Shown here one piece after another: positions 6,545 to 16,322 of a stretch of DNA of 64,000 nt (position 1 is its first letter; every line of letters starts with the position of its first letter). Under the pieces are notes generated by a model. It had not been told where the DNA came from. It saw only the letters and a list, made by a program, of their open reading frames with translations, and searched no databases. The DNA is taken from assembly GCA_003139095.1 (NCBI GenBank), contig PLHW01000074.1, positions 55,332 to 119,331 of the forward strand. Direction: 5' to 3'. Made by a program: the position numbers and the translations under genes. Origin of the DNA: Acidobacteriaceae bacterium. GTDB taxonomy: Bacteria > Acidobacteriota > Terriglobia > Terriglobales > Acidobacteriaceae.

Positions 6545-9352
6545 ATGCCTCACGAATTGCCAAAAGCGTACGAACCGGGCGCCATCGAAAAGCGCTGGGC
6601 CGAATACTGGATCGCCGAAAAACTCTTTCACGTCGAAACGCCCGCCCCCAGCCGTCCTGGAGAAGCCGCTCGCCCCGTCTTCACTTTGCTGCTGCCTCCG
6701 CCCAACGTCACCGGCCGCCTGCACATGGGCCACATGCTCAACCAGACGCAGATGGACATCCTCGTGCGCTGGCATCGCATGCGCGGCTTCATCACGCTCT
6801 GGCTGCCCGGAACCGACCACGCCGGCATCGCCACGCAGATGATGGTCGAGCGCCAACTCGCCAAAGAAGGCAAGAAGCGCCGCGAAATGGGCCGCGAAAA
6901 ATTCATCGAGCGCGTCTGGGAGTGGAAGCGCGAGTACGGCGGCGCCATTCTCGACCAGATGAAGCGCCTCGGCGCCTCTGTCGATTGGGGCCGCGAATAT
7001 TTCACCATGGACGAGAATCTCTCCCGCGCCGTGCGCGAGGTCTTCGTCCGCCTCTATGAGCAAGGCCTGATCTATCGCGGCAAATACATCGTCAACTGGT
7101 GCCCGCGCTGCGAGACCGCCATCTCCGATCTTGAGGTTAAGCACGAAGACGTTCCCGGCAAGCTGTGGGAGATTCGCTACCCGGTCATCGGCTCAAGCGA
7201 ATCCATTACCGTCGCGACCACTCGCCCCGAAACCATGCTCGGCGACACCGCCGTCGCCGTCAATGCCGCCGACGAACGCTATACGCATCTGCACGGCAAG
7301 AAAGTTTTGCTGCCGCTCATGCAGCGCCAGATTCCCATCATCCTCGACGAAATCGCCAAGCCCGAATTCGGCACCGGCGCGGTTAAAATCACACCCGCGC
7401 ACGATCCCAACGATTTTGAGGCGGGCAAGCGTCACAACCTCGAGCAGATCGACATCATGGATCTGCACGCCAAGATGAACGAGAATGCGGGACCATATAA
7501 AGGACTCGACCGCTACGAGGCGCGCACCGCCGTGCTCGCCGACCTCCAGGAGCAAGGCTTCCTCGTCGCCGAAAAAGACTACACCGTCCCCCTAGGCAAG
7601 TGCGACCGTTGCGGCACCGTCGTCGAGCCGCGCCTCTCCGAGCAGTGGTTCGTAAAAATCGAGCCGCTCGCCAAAAAAGCGATCCGTGCCGTCGAGTCCG
7701 GCGAGATCACCATCGTCCCCGACAACTACAAGCAGATTTATCTCAACTGGATGTACAACATCCACGATTGGACCATCTCGCGCCAGCTCTGGTGGGGACA
7801 CCGCATTCCCGTCTGGCACTGTGGCGACTGCAATGAAGTAATCGTCGCCCGTGAAGCGCCCACGTCCTGCCCCAAATGTGGCGGCGCAAAGCTCGAACAG
7901 GATACCGACGTCCTCGACACCTGGTTTTCCTCCGGCCTTCTGCCCTTCACTACGCTCGGCTGGCCCGAGAAAACGCGCGATCTGGAAGTCTTCTATCCGA
8001 CCACGCTCCTCATCACCGCCTACGAAATTCTCTTCTTCTGGGTTGCGCGCATGATCATGTTTGGCTGCCACTTCATGGAAGGCCACCAGCAGGATCCGGC
8101 TATCAAAAAAGCCAGCGGCTGGGAGGACAAGAAAGACGACAGCGTTCCCTTCCGCAACGTCTACATTCACGCCCTCGTTCGCGACGCCGAGCGCCAGAAG
8201 ATGTCCAAGACCAAGGGCAACGTGCTCGACCCGCTCGACATCATCGAGCGCTTCGGCACCGATGCCACGCGCTTCACCCTCGCCGCCATGGCCGCTCCCG
8301 GCACCGACATTGCTTTCAGCGAGAGCCGCACCGACGGCTATCGCGCCTTCGCCAACAAAATCTGGAATGCCGCCCGCTTCATGTTCATGAACGTTGACCG
8401 CATCGCCCCAGACCTGCGCCCCGCCGGTCTTCCGCCAAAGGTCGGCACGAACGTCGGCGCGGGCGCGTCGCCCGCGCAACCCGCAGGCATCGCTGGATTC
8501 GACGCACGCACTCTCGAAGATCGCTGGATTCTCTCCCGCTTCAACCGCGCCACGCGCGACGTCAACGACTCCATCGAGACCTATCGCTTTCACGAGGCCG
8601 CCAATCGTATCTACGACTTTTTCTGGGGCGATTTTTGCGACTGGTATCTCGAGCTGATCAAGCCTCGCCTCGCCGAGACCGCTGACGCCGAAACTGCCCG
8701 CGCCGCCTGCGCCAATCTCGTGAACCTGTTTGACGCAGCGCTCCGCCTGCTTCATCCCGTCATGCCCTTCATCACCGAAGAGATCTGGCACGCGATGTAC
8801 ACCGGCACTCCGCCCCTCAAATCGATTGCGCTCGCCGCCTACCCGTCCGCAGATGACGCGCAAATCGACCTCGCCGCTGAAACCCACATGTCCATCCTCC
8901 AGGACCTGATCGTCAGCGTGCGCAACCTGCGTGCAGAATTAAAAGTCGAACCCAAGGTGAAGGTGCCGATCGACGTATTCGCTCACGAACCCGAAATTCG
9001 TAAGCTCCTCGACGAAAATCGAGGTGCCGTCGAGCGCCTCGGCAACGTGGACCGGCTTAACTTTGTCGAAGGCTCGCTGGCAAAATTTCCGGGTGCCCGC
9101 AGCACTGCCCGCTTCGATGTGCACGTCGTCTACGAAAAGAAAGTTGACGTGGCCGCCGAGCGTGAGCGCCTGCAAAAAGAACTGGAGAAGATTGAAAAAG
9201 ACTTCGCCAGTGGCCAGCGTCAGCTCGCCAACGAACAGTTTTTGGCGAAAGCCCCGGCCAAGGTGGTAGACGGCCTCCGCACCCGCGCCGAAGAACTAAA
9301 AGTAATGCGCCAAAAAACGGAAGCGAAAATAAAAGAAATGAGCGGAGTGTAA
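6545..9352 (+). CDS. valS: valyl-tRNA synthetase
   Basis: 935 aa class Ia synthetase that charges tRNA-Val. The catalytic domain has PPPNVTGRLHMGHMLNQT (HIGH motif as HMGH) and the KMSKS loop as KMSKTKGN. The editing domain contains TTRPETMLGDTAVAV. The anticodon-binding region has TLEDRWILSRFNRA, and the C-terminal coiled coil (DVAAERERLQKELEKI) is present. An unusual proline/alanine-rich insertion of about 35 residues precedes TLEDRW and includes VGAGASPAQPAG, which is encoded by a GC-rich palindrome. Upstream lies the divergent FAD oxidase, downstream nadC at 79 bases. Confidence 0.97.
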   Translation: MPHELPKAYEPGAIEKRWAEYWIAEKLFHVETPAPSRPGEAARPVFTLLLPPPNVTGRLHMGHMLNQTQMDILVRWHRMRGFITLWLPGTDHAGIATQMMVERQLAKEGKKRREMGREKFIERVWEWKREYGGAILDQMKRLGASVDWGREYFTMDENLSRAVREVFVRLYEQGLIYRGKYIVNWCPRCETAISDLEVKHEDVPGKLWEIRYPVIGSSESITVATTRPETMLGDTAVAVNAADERYTHLHGKKVLLPLMQRQIPIILDEIAKPEFGTGAVKITPAHDPNDFEAGKRHNLEQIDIMDLHAKMNENAGPYKGLDRYEARTAVLADLQEQGFLVAEKDYTVPLGKCDRCGTVVEPRLSEQWFVKIEPLAKKAIRAVESGEITIVPDNYKQIYLNWMYNIHDWTISRQLWWGHRIPVWHCGDCNEVIVAREAPTSCPKCGGAKLEQDTDVLDTWFSSGLLPFTTLGWPEKTRDLEVFYPTTLLITAYEILFFWVARMIMFGCHFMEGHQQDPAIKKASGWEDKKDDSVPFRNVYIHALVRDAERQKMSKTKGNVLDPLDIIERFGTDATRFTLAAMAAPGTDIAFSESRTDGYRAFANKIWNAARFMFMNVDRIAPDLRPAGLPPKVGTNVGAGASPAQPAGIAGFDARTLEDRWILSRFNRATRDVNDSIETYRFHEAANRIYDFFWGDFCDWYLELIKPRLAETADAETARAACANLVNLFDAALRLLHPVMPFITEEIWHAMYTGTPPLKSIALAAYPSADDAQIDLAAETHMSILQDLIVSVRNLRAELKVEPKVKVPIDVFAHEPEIRKLLDENRGAVERLGNVDRLNFVEGSLAKFPGARSTARFDVHVVYEKKVDVAAERERLQKELEKIEKDFASGQRQLANEQFLAKAPAKVVDGLRTRAEELKVMRQKTEAKIKEMSGV
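8457..8477 (+). repeat. GC-rich palindrome inside valS
   Basis: Two perfect inverted 9-base arms (GCGCGGGCG and CGCCCGCGC) separated by CGT lie within the valS frame and encode part of the VGAGASPAQP insertion. The position, in a variable spacer between catalytic and anticodon domains, suggests an in-frame insertion that the enzyme tolerates. A similar GGGCG/CGCCC hairpin stands between genes at 55819-55840. Confidence 0.5.
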
Positions 9353-9400
9353 AACCGTTAAGCAGGAAGTGGCCCGCAGCATCGGCCGCGAGGTTTCAGG

Positions 9401-9428
9401 AACTGGCAACTGACAACTGAGAACTGGT
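9401..9428 (+). repeat. heptad tandem repeat before nadC
   Basis: Four consecutive 7-base units of the form AACTGRN (AACTGGC at 9401, AACTGAC at 9408, and so on) end three bases before the nadC ATG. They fill the position where a ribosome-binding site would be expected, and none is visible. GGAAC at the left edge and GTTCC at the right edge are inverted. A weak facing arm may exist at 9356-9376. Confidence 0.7.
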
Positions 9429-9431
9429 TCC

Positions 9432-10310
9432 ATGGACTGGAATTCACGACGCATCACGGCCATTCTGGAGAACGCGCTCGCCGAGGACCGCGCCACGCGC
9501 GATGCCACCAGCTACGCCTGCGTCGATCCCAATCAGCGCGCTTCCGCCACCATCCTCGCCAAGCAGGAGTGCATTATCGCCGGCCTCGGCTGCATTCCGC
9601 GCATTCTCGACGTTTACGCCGCGCTCGATGGCGCCGTCACAACTCACTATGAGGTCACTACTCATCCCTCAATCTTCGACGGCGTGCGTGTGAATTCCGG
9701 CCAGCAAGTTGCGGTCATTCGCCACAACGCGCGCGTCATTCTCTCCTGCGAGCGCGTGATTCTGAATTTCCTCCAGCGCATGGCCGGCATCGCCACCATC
9801 ACGCGCAAATTCGTCGACGCCGTCTCCGGCACGCGCGTTCGTATTCTCGATACTCGCAAGACCGCGCCCGGCCTGCGCGTCCTCGACAAGTACGCCGTCC
9901 GTTGCGGCGGCGGCCAGAATCATCGCCTCGATCTTTCCGACGGCGTCCTCATCAAGAACAATCACATCGCCCTCGCCGGCGGCGCCGTTCCCGCCCTCGA
10001 ACGCGCCCTCCACAATCGCCGCGGCCATCAGCCCATCGAAATCGAAGTTCGTTCGCTCGAAGAGTTGCAGCAGGCCCTCGGCCACGGCGCTGACGCCATC
10101 CTCATCGACAACGCCAGCGTCGAAGACGTTCGCAAGGCCGTCGAAATCTGCTCTCGCCACGCTCGCCGCGTTCCCCTTGAATGCTCGGGAGGCATCACGC
10201 TCGAAAATGTTCGCGCCTACGCCGAAACCGGCGTCGATTTTATTTCCGTAGGCGGCATCACCCACTCCTTCCCCACCGCCGACCTCAGCATGCGCGTAAC
10301 CCCCGCATGA
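9432..10310 (+). CDS. nadC: nicotinate-nucleotide pyrophosphorylase (quinolinate phosphoribosyltransferase)
   Basis: 292 aa, full length. It converts quinolinate and PRPP to nicotinate mononucleotide in de novo NAD synthesis. Diagnostic blocks are ILDTRKTAPGLRVLDKYAV and GGGQNHRLDLSDGVLIKNN, which hold the quinolinate and phosphate contacts, and later LECSGGI and DFISVGGITHS. No nadA or nadB is in the window. No Shine-Dalgarno is seen because a heptad repeat occupies the leader. It is followed at 6 bases by the birA frame and then coaX, giving a small cofactor group (NAD, biotin, CoA). Confidence 0.96.
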   Translation: MDWNSRRITAILENALAEDRATRDATSYACVDPNQRASATILAKQECIIAGLGCIPRILDVYAALDGAVTTHYEVTTHPSIFDGVRVNSGQQVAVIRHNARVILSCERVILNFLQRMAGIATITRKFVDAVSGTRVRILDTRKTAPGLRVLDKYAVRCGGGQNHRLDLSDGVLIKNNHIALAGGAVPALERALHNRRGHQPIEIEVRSLEELQQALGHGADAILIDNASVEDVRKAVEICSRHARRVPLECSGGITLENVRAYAETGVDFISVGGITHSFPTADLSMRVTPA

Positions 10311-10316
10311 AGGCAG

Positions 10317-11408
10317 ATGACAACCAATACCGAACAGCGAACGACGAGACCCGCTATAATTCCCCGCATAACCGCCGCCCAAAAAACTCGCCGCTCTCCA
10401 CTCGCCCATCGCGCCACCGACGAGCGTCTCGGCCGCATCGTTCGTGTGCTGATGAATCACGCCACCGTAATTGCCAGCGGCACCAAAATCGCCGAAGAGA
10501 TCGGCACCACCCGCTCCGAGATCTGGCGCCTCATTCAGCAACTCCGTCACCTCGGCGTCGATATCGCCGGCCATCCCGCCACCGGCTATCGCTTGCGCGC
10601 CGTCCCCGACCTGCTTCTGCCCGAAATGATCGCGCCTCTCGTCAAGGGAACGATCTTTGCCAAGCCGGACGCGAAAAATTTCCATCACTACTACACGGTC
10701 GGTTCCACCAACTCTGAGGCTATGAATGCCGCATCCGAAGGCGCGCCCGAGGGCAGCGTCTTTTTCGCCGAAGAGCAGTTGGCGGGCCGCGGCCGCGGCG
10801 CCCACACATGGCACTCCGCACGCTCCGCGGGAGTTTATTGCTCCGTTATTCTGCGTCCGCCAATTCCTCCGTCCGACGCGCTTCTGCTTTCGCTCGCCGC
10901 TGGCCTCGCCGTCCATGCCGCCGTCGCTGACGTCGCCGAGATCCCGATTGACCTGAAGTGGCCCAACGATCTTCTCCTCGGCGGCAAAAAATTTTGCGGC
11001 ATTCTCACCGAAATGAACGCCGAGGCCACGCGCGTCCGGCACCTCGTCATCGGCATCGGAATCAATGTCAATCAGACAAAATTTCCCGTCGACCTGCGCG
11101 ACATCGCCACCTCGCTGCGCGCCGAGACTCGCACCGAGTGGTCGCGCGTCGAACTCTGCGCCGCTTTGCTAAAATCGCTCGACCGCGAATATCGCGCCCT
11201 TCTCGCCGATGGATCGGCCGCCCGCGATTCCGTCCTCAAGCGTTTTGAAGAGCGCTCGTCCTCGTCCCGCGGCCGCAAAGTCCGAATCGACGAGAACGGC
11301 GAACTTGAAGGCGTAACCGAAGGCCTCGATGCACGCGGCTTTCTACAAGTAAGAACCGCCGAAGGCCTGCGCACAGTCCTAAGCGGAACCGTAAGATTGA
11401 TTGAGTAA
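10317..11408 (+). CDS. birA: biotin--[acetyl-CoA-carboxylase] ligase with HTH domain
   Basis: Up to 363 aa. It activates biotin with ATP and attaches it to the carrier protein; an N-terminal winged helix ([19 protein letters not shown], then [13 protein letters not shown]) suggests it may also repress biotin genes. The ligase domain shows [20 protein letters not shown] with the biotinyl-AMP loop, [12 protein letters not shown] and GIGINVN. The first 15 or so residues ([11 protein letters not shown]) are read from a heptad repeat, so the natural start may lie further in. A TATAAT hexamer sits at 10355-10360, which supports a later start. The stop codon overlaps the coaX ATG as TAATG. Confidence 0.93.
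   Translation: MTTNTEQRTTRPAIIPRITAAQKTRRSPLAHRATDERLGRIVRVLMNHATVIASGTKIAEEIGTTRSEIWRLIQQLRHLGVDIAGHPATGYRLRAVPDLLLPEMIAPLVKGTIFAKPDAKNFHHYYTVGSTNSEAMNAASEGAPEGSVFFAEEQLAGRGRGAHTWHSARSAGVYCSVILRPPIPPSDALLLSLAAGLAVHAAVADVAEIPIDLKWPNDLLLGGKKFCGILTEMNAEATRVRHLVIGIGINVNQTKFPVDLRDIATSLRAETRTEWSRVELCAALLKSLDREYRALLADGSAARDSVLKRFEERSSSSRGRKVRIDENGELEGVTEGLDARGFLQVRTAEGLRTVLSGTVRLIE
10320..10354 (+). repeat. heptad repeat overlapping the birA frame start
   Basis: Five 7-base units run from just after the first ATG of the birA frame; the units at 10334 (ACAGCGA) and 10341 (ACGACGA) are the clearest. The unit theme ACNACNA resembles the heptads at 39377 and 62117. Because it falls within the called birA frame, it encodes the low-complexity residues TTNTEQRTT. 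Confidence 0.5.
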
Positions 11409-12337
11409 TGCTTCTCGTCATCGATGTCGGCAACACCAACACGGTCCTTGGCGTCTTCGCCCGCGGAGCGCACGCGCATGCGGGCGATGATCCGGCCGAC
11501 GATCCCGCCTCTGAATCCCCGCGCTACCAGCGCCTGCTCGCGCACTGGCGCGTCGGCTCCCACCTTACCCGCACCGTCGACGAGTACGGCATCATCTTCC
11601 GCAACCTGTTCGCCCTCGACAACCTCGATGTCGCCGGCGTTCACGGCATCGTCATTTCCTCCGTCGTGCCGCCGCTCGATCCCGTTCTGCGCCAGGTCTG
11701 CGAGCGTCACTTCAACATCAAGCCGCTCGCCATCGAGCCCGGCGTCAAAACCGGCATGCCCGTCCTCTACGACAATCCCGCCGAAGTCGGCGCCGACCGC
11801 ATCGTCAACGCCGTCGCCGCCTTTGAAAAACACGGTGGCCCCTGCGTCATCGTCGATTTCGGCACCGCCACCACTTTCGACTGCGTCTCCAAAAAAGGCG
11901 AGTACATGGGCGGCGTCATCTGCCCCGGCATCGGCATCTCCGCCGACGCCCTCTTCCAGCGCACCGCCCGCCTGCCCCGCGTCGAAATCCGCAAGCCCGC
12001 GCGCGTCATCGGCTCCACCACCGTCGGCAGTCTCCAGTCCGGTCTTTATTATGGATACCTCGGCCTCGTCGATGGCATCCTCGAGCGCCTCGTTGATGAA
12101 CTCGGCCCGGAAACAAAAGTCGTAGCGACCGGCGGCCTCGGCTCGCTCATCGGCACCGGTTCGCACTACATCAAGGATGTCGACGAGTTCCTCACCCTCG
12201 AAGGCCTGCGCATCATCTGGGAGCGCAATCAACCGCGTCGAAAAGATGGGAGCGAACGCGCCGCCAAAACTGCCCTCCCTTCCACCGTCCGCGATGCCAA
12301 GCCCTGGCCTGTCCACAAATCCCCGAAGTCGCGCTGA
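11408..12337 (+). CDS. coaX: type III pantothenate kinase
   Basis: 309 aa. It phosphorylates pantothenate in the first step of CoA synthesis; type III enzymes need a monovalent cation and are not feedback inhibited by CoA. The ATP-binding start is [17 protein letters not shown]. Further blocks are [31 protein letters not shown] and [15 protein letters not shown], all family hallmarks. An insert of about 24 residues rich in Asp, Ala and Pro ([14 protein letters not shown]) follows the first strand where most homologues have a short loop. The ATG overlaps the birA stop, indicating translational coupling. Confidence 0.96.
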   Translation: MLLVIDVGNTNTVLGVFARGAHAHAGDDPADDPASESPRYQRLLAHWRVGSHLTRTVDEYGIIFRNLFALDNLDVAGVHGIVISSVVPPLDPVLRQVCERHFNIKPLAIEPGVKTGMPVLYDNPAEVGADRIVNAVAAFEKHGGPCVIVDFGTATTFDCVSKKGEYMGGVICPGIGISADALFQRTARLPRVEIRKPARVIGSTTVGSLQSGLYYGYLGLVDGILERLVDELGPETKVVATGGLGSLIGTGSHYIKDVDEFLTLEGLRIIWERNQPRRKDGSERAAKTALPSTVRDAKPWPVHKSPKSR

Positions 12338-12343
12338 TCCGCC

Positions 12344-13054
12344 GTGGAAAACTACTTCAACTATTTCACTGAAATCGAGGAGCACTATCAGCGCCGCCGC
12401 GGCACCACGCTCATGGTCTCGCCGCTCGACTGGGAGCTGATCGAAGTCTGGAAGAACGCTGGCATTCCCCTCGAAGCCGTTCTCCGCGGCATCGACGACG
12501 CCTTCGACAAATACGCCAGCCGCAAGCGGAAATCGCAAAAGGTCAACAGCCTCTCCTACTGCACCCAAGCCGTGCTCGCCGCCGCTGAAGACATGAAAGA
12601 AGCTGCCGTCGGCGCGTCTTCCCCCGAAAAGGCGCACCACGAGCCCGGTTTCGACCCCGCCCACATCACCGCGTTCCTAAGAAGCGGCGCCGACCGCCTC
12701 GAAAAAGCCAACCTCCCGCAATCCGCCAACTTTCCCGTAGCCGCGCTCGCCCGTGAAACCGCCTCAACCCTCCGCGAAATGGCCGCCTCCATCGAAGCCA
12801 CCGCCGAAATCCCCCGCCTTGAAGATCTCGAGCGCCGCCTCACCGTCCTCGAAGAAAAACTATTCGCCGTCTTGATGGCCGCCACGCCCGACGACGACCT
12901 CGTCGAAGTCCGCGCCCAAGCCGACCGCGACCTCATCCCCTACCGCAAAAACATGCCCGCCGCCCAAATCGAGCAACTGCAAAAGCAATACATCCGCAAG
13001 CTCATCCTCGAGCGCAGCGCCATCCCCCGCCTCAGCCTGTTCTACATGCACTGA
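12344..13054 (+). CDS. conserved hypothetical protein (236 aa)
   Basis: Not recognised as a named family. It begins MENYFNYFTEIEEHYQ from a GTG six bases after coaX, so it is probably cotranscribed. The N-terminal 90 residues contain SPLDWELIEVWKNAGIPLEAVLRGIDDAFDKY, which looks like an all-helical fold, and a later segment is predicted coiled coil (LEDLERRLTVLEEKLFAVL). No signal peptide and no membrane segment are visible. Base composition matches its neighbours and the third position is GC-rich, supporting a true gene. A cytoplasmic helical protein restricted to acidobacteria is likely, but this is inference. Confidence 0.75.
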   Translation: MENYFNYFTEIEEHYQRRRGTTLMVSPLDWELIEVWKNAGIPLEAVLRGIDDAFDKYASRKRKSQKVNSLSYCTQAVLAAAEDMKEAAVGASSPEKAHHEPGFDPAHITAFLRSGADRLEKANLPQSANFPVAALARETASTLREMAASIEATAEIPRLEDLERRLTVLEEKLFAVLMAATPDDDLVEVRAQADRDLIPYRKNMPAAQIEQLQKQYIRKLILERSAIPRLSLFYMH

Positions 13055-13258
13055 CCCTGGTGCGGAGACTTTTTCCCGCCTCTCGGAATATCTGGACTCG
13101 TTCCTGCGCGGCAGCTTACTCCCCCGGTATTAGTGCAATCGCGCCTTCGATCACAAGTGCATCACCTTACAAAGCAGACTATTGCAGCAAGTGACGAAGT
13201 GATATAGTGTCCGAATTCACCGGGCTCCATCCTTAAATTTTGAAATCAGGAGAGAATT

Positions 13259-16090
13259 ATGTTCCGCAAATCCCCCATCCTCCCCATCGTATTTCTCGCG
13301 GTTTTGTCTCTCGCTAGCGTCCTATGCCAGGCGCAGGCGCAGTCCGCGCTCACGCGTCATGTGCGTGAAGTGGTTGCGAATGGCGAGGCGAAGTTGGTCG
13401 GGCGCCTCCCGGCAACCGAGTCTCTGCACTTCGACATTGTTCTGCCCCTCCGCGATCAGGCAGGCTTGGAAAATTTCTTGCAGGAAGTCTACGATCCCAC
13501 CAGCCCCTCCTTCCGGCAGTTCCTCACGCCGCAGGAGTTTACCCCGAGGTTCGGTCCCAGCCAGGAAGATTGGGATGCCTTGGTCGCTTTCGCGCAAGCG
13601 AGCGGCTTTGAAATCGTCAGCGGCTCCCGGGATGCCATGGACCTGCGGCTCATCGGAACGGTGGCGAGCATCGAGCGCGCCTTCCATGTGACCATGGGCG
13701 TCTATCAGCATCCGACGGAAAACCGCACTTTCTATGCGATTGACCGCGAGCCCACCACGAGCCTGCCCTTCGCGCTCTGGCACATCTCCGGATTGGATAA
13801 CTACTCCACGCCCCATCCCATGTTCGTGAAGAAGAGCGACTACGCCAAGGCGCACGGCATCCTTCCCGAGCAGGTTGGCCCGAATGCCACCACCGGCTCC
13901 GGCCCGGGCGCGTCTTTTTTGGGCAGCGACATGCGCGCCGCTTACTACCAGGGCTCTACTCTCACCGGCTCCGGCCAGAATATCGGGTTGTTCGAGTACT
14001 ACGGATACGACATCGCCGACTTAAACACCTACTACAGCAACGTTGGGCAAACGCGAACGGCCGCCGTGACCGGCATTTCAACAGACGGAACCAGCCTCTC
14101 CTGCGTCTATCCCAGCTGCGACGACACCGAACAAACCCTTGACATGACGCAGGCCCTCGGCATGGCCCCGGGCATCACCACCCTGTACGTGTACGTCGGT
14201 AGCACCGATACCGCCATCATTAGCGCCATGACGGTAACGACCGATGCTCCCTTGTCCAAGCAGATCGGCTGTTCCTGGGGCTGGACTCCGGCGGACCCCG
14301 GCACTCTCGATCCCTACTTTCAGAAGATGGCGTCGCAAGGCCAGAACTTCTTTGCCGCCTCCGGTGACAATTCCGCCTGGTCTTCGTCGAACGAGGCTTG
14401 GCCCGCCGACGATGCCAATGTCGTTTCCGTCGGCGGCACCGATTTGACCACCACCGGCGCGGCCGGGCCGTGGAAATCGGAAACCGCCTGGGCCGATAGC
14501 GGCGGCGGCATCTCCCCCGATAAAATCGCCATTCCCTCCTGGCAGCAGCTTGCGGGCGTGATTAACTCCTCCAACAAAGGATCCACAACCTATCGCAACG
14601 GCCCCGACGTCGCGGCCAACGCCAACTTCAGCTTCTACGTCTGCGCCGACCAGACCACCTGCACCCAAAACGAATACGGCGGCACCAGCTTTGCCGCGCC
14701 CATGTGGGCCGGCTATCTGGCTCTGGCCAATCAACAGGCAGCGGCCAATAGCGAGTCGATCGGCTTCATCGATCCCCTCATTTACCCGGCTGCTCTCGGC
14801 TCCAGCTATGCCACTCTCTTTCATGACAACACCAGCGGCAGTTGCGGCACCTATTCGGCCGTCACCGGTTACGACCTCTGCACGGGCTGGGGCAGTCCCA
14901 ACACCACGGGCCTGATCAACCTTCTCGCCCCCACCGGTGGTTCGGGCAGCTTCACGCTCTCCGCTTCCCCGAGCAGCGTCACTATCACCCAGGGCGGCAA
15001 CGGCACCAGCACCATCACCGTGACCGACGTGGGCGGATTCGCCGGCAGCGTAACGCTTAACGCAACGGGATTGCCCAGCGGCGTCACCGCGGCCTTCAGT
15101 CCGAACCCCACCACCTCAACCAGCACCCTGACGCTCACCGCCAGCGCCACCGCCGCCACCGGCACGGTCACGGTGACCATCAGCGGCACCTCCGGCAGCC
15201 TCCAGGCCTCCACCACGCTGACCCTCACCGTCAATTCGAGTGGGACTGCAAACTTCACCATCAGCGCCTCGCCCGCTTCCGTCACTATTACTCAAGGCGG
15301 CAACGGCACCAGCACCATCACCATCACCAGCCAGAACAGTTTCAGTTCTGCCACCACTCTCACCGCTACTGGATTGCCCAGCGGCGTGACCGCCGGCTTC
15401 TCGCCCAACCCGGTCACTCCGCCCGCCAACGGCAGTGTGAATTCAACCCTCACACTCACCGCCTCCGGCACCGCAACCACCGGCACCGCAACCATCACCG
15501 TGACCGGAACCTCCGGCACGCTCAGTCACAGCACCAACATCGCCCTCACGGTGAATCCATCCTCCGGAGCGCAAACCGCGGTCTACAACTCCACCCTGAA
15601 GGCTCCGGGGTGCTCCACCGTTGGCTCTTCGTGTGACTCGGGTCCATCCCTGCTTCTTGGACGCGATCATATGTCCGGCGGCGCCGAACCCAATCAACCC
15701 AACACCATCAACAATTCCTGCGCCGACGGCACCAGCGGCACCTTCCACTCCGACGAGTCCAACGACCGCATCGTTGTGGCTTCCACCAGTGGAGGCCCGC
15801 TAACCCACGGCACCACGGCCACGGTCTCCGCAACGGTTTGGGCCTATAGCGGCTACACCTCTGACGCTCTCGACCTTTACTATGCGGCTAACGCCAACAG
15901 CCCCTCGTGGGTCTTTATTAAGACCATTGTGCCCACCAAGGCTGGAGCGCAAACCTTGTCGACCACCTTCACGCTTCCAACCGGCAGCCTGCAGGCGGTG
16001 CGAGCGCAATTCCGCTATCTGGGACGCGCGTCTTCGTGCACCTCGGGCTCCTACAACGATCACGACGACTTGATCTTCGCCGTGAACTAA
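13259..16090 (+). CDS. secreted S53 (sedolisin/kumamolisin) protease with Ig-like repeats
   Basis: 943 aa. A signal peptide (LPIVFLAVLSLASVLCQAQA) leads to a pro-kumamolisin activation domain (about residues 35-180), then a catalytic S53 domain. The Glu-Asp pair lies in TEQTLDMTQALGMAPG near residue 290, the oxyanion Asp in AASGDNSAW near 367 and the Ser in GGTSFAAPMWAGY near 477. Two Ig-like repeats of about 95 residues follow, each with SVTITQGGNGTSTITI and LPSGVTA. A C-terminal 170-residue domain with four or more cysteines completes it. S53 enzymes are acid-active serine carboxyl peptidases, consistent with life in acid soil. It has its own leader with AGGAGAG before the ATG and a strong hairpin after the stop. 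Confidence 0.93.
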   Translation: MFRKSPILPIVFLAVLSLASVLCQAQAQSALTRHVREVVANGEAKLVGRLPATESLHFDIVLPLRDQAGLENFLQEVYDPTSPSFRQFLTPQEFTPRFGPSQEDWDALVAFAQASGFEIVSGSRDAMDLRLIGTVASIERAFHVTMGVYQHPTENRTFYAIDREPTTSLPFALWHISGLDNYSTPHPMFVKKSDYAKAHGILPEQVGPNATTGSGPGASFLGSDMRAAYYQGSTLTGSGQNIGLFEYYGYDIADLNTYYSNVGQTRTAAVTGISTDGTSLSCVYPSCDDTEQTLDMTQALGMAPGITTLYVYVGSTDTAIISAMTVTTDAPLSKQIGCSWGWTPADPGTLDPYFQKMASQGQNFFAASGDNSAWSSSNEAWPADDANVVSVGGTDLTTTGAAGPWKSETAWADSGGGISPDKIAIPSWQQLAGVINSSNKGSTTYRNGPDVAANANFSFYVCADQTTCTQNEYGGTSFAAPMWAGYLALANQQAAANSESIGFIDPLIYPAALGSSYATLFHDNTSGSCGTYSAVTGYDLCTGWGSPNTTGLINLLAPTGGSGSFTLSASPSSVTITQGGNGTSTITVTDVGGFAGSVTLNATGLPSGVTAAFSPNPTTSTSTLTLTASATAATGTVTVTISGTSGSLQASTTLTLTVNSSGTANFTISASPASVTITQGGNGTSTITITSQNSFSSATTLTATGLPSGVTAGFSPNPVTPPANGSVNSTLTLTASGTATTGTATITVTGTSGTLSHSTNIALTVNPSSGAQTAVYNSTLKAPGCSTVGSSCDSGPSLLLGRDHMSGGAEPNQPNTINNSCADGTSGTFHSDESNDRIVVASTSGGPLTHGTTATVSATVWAYSGYTSDALDLYYAANANSPSWVFIKTIVPTKAGAQTLSTTFTLPTGSLQAVRAQFRYLGRASSCTSGSYNDHDDLIFAVN

Positions 16091-16106
16091 CCAGCACTTG
16101 GAGACA

Positions 16107-16142
16107 CGGGGCGTCGCGCTCATTCTGGGTCGCGACGCCCCG
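16107..16142 (+). terminator. strong GC hairpin after the S53 protease
   Basis: A perfect 12-base stem (CGGGGCGTCGCG facing CGCGACGCCCCG) with a 12-base loop begins 16 bases after the stop codon. There is no T-run after it, so it may act as an intrinsic terminator of the GC type or as a 3' end stabiliser. Confidence 0.55.
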
Positions 16143-16322
16143 GCTCCATCAACCAATCCGGCAGTCCTCTTCAATTTCAGTACGCGGCACGATCCTCACC
16201 AACATCCGCGGCCACCTCAACTCCCGGCTATCACCCTCTCCTGTGTCCCAACTCACCGACACAACCCAGCTTGAAGCTGTGAAATTCCGATAGTGTCTCT
16301 AGCAGCAAACTCATCGCGCGAG

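Noticed and set aside
7592..8887. 431-codon minus-strand frame
   Set aside because: It is antisense to valS and glycine/alanine-rich, a typical shadow.
9669..12664. Long minus-strand open frames of 457 and 530 codons
   Set aside because: They run opposite nadC, birA and coaX, whose domains are intact. High GC at third positions makes antisense frames long.
13170..13210. TTGCAG...TATAGT promoter before the S53 gene
   Set aside because: The spacing is only 15 bases, too short for a confident call.
16107..16142. Attachment site or mobile element end
   Set aside because: There is a single hairpin, with no integrase or transposase anywhere in the window.
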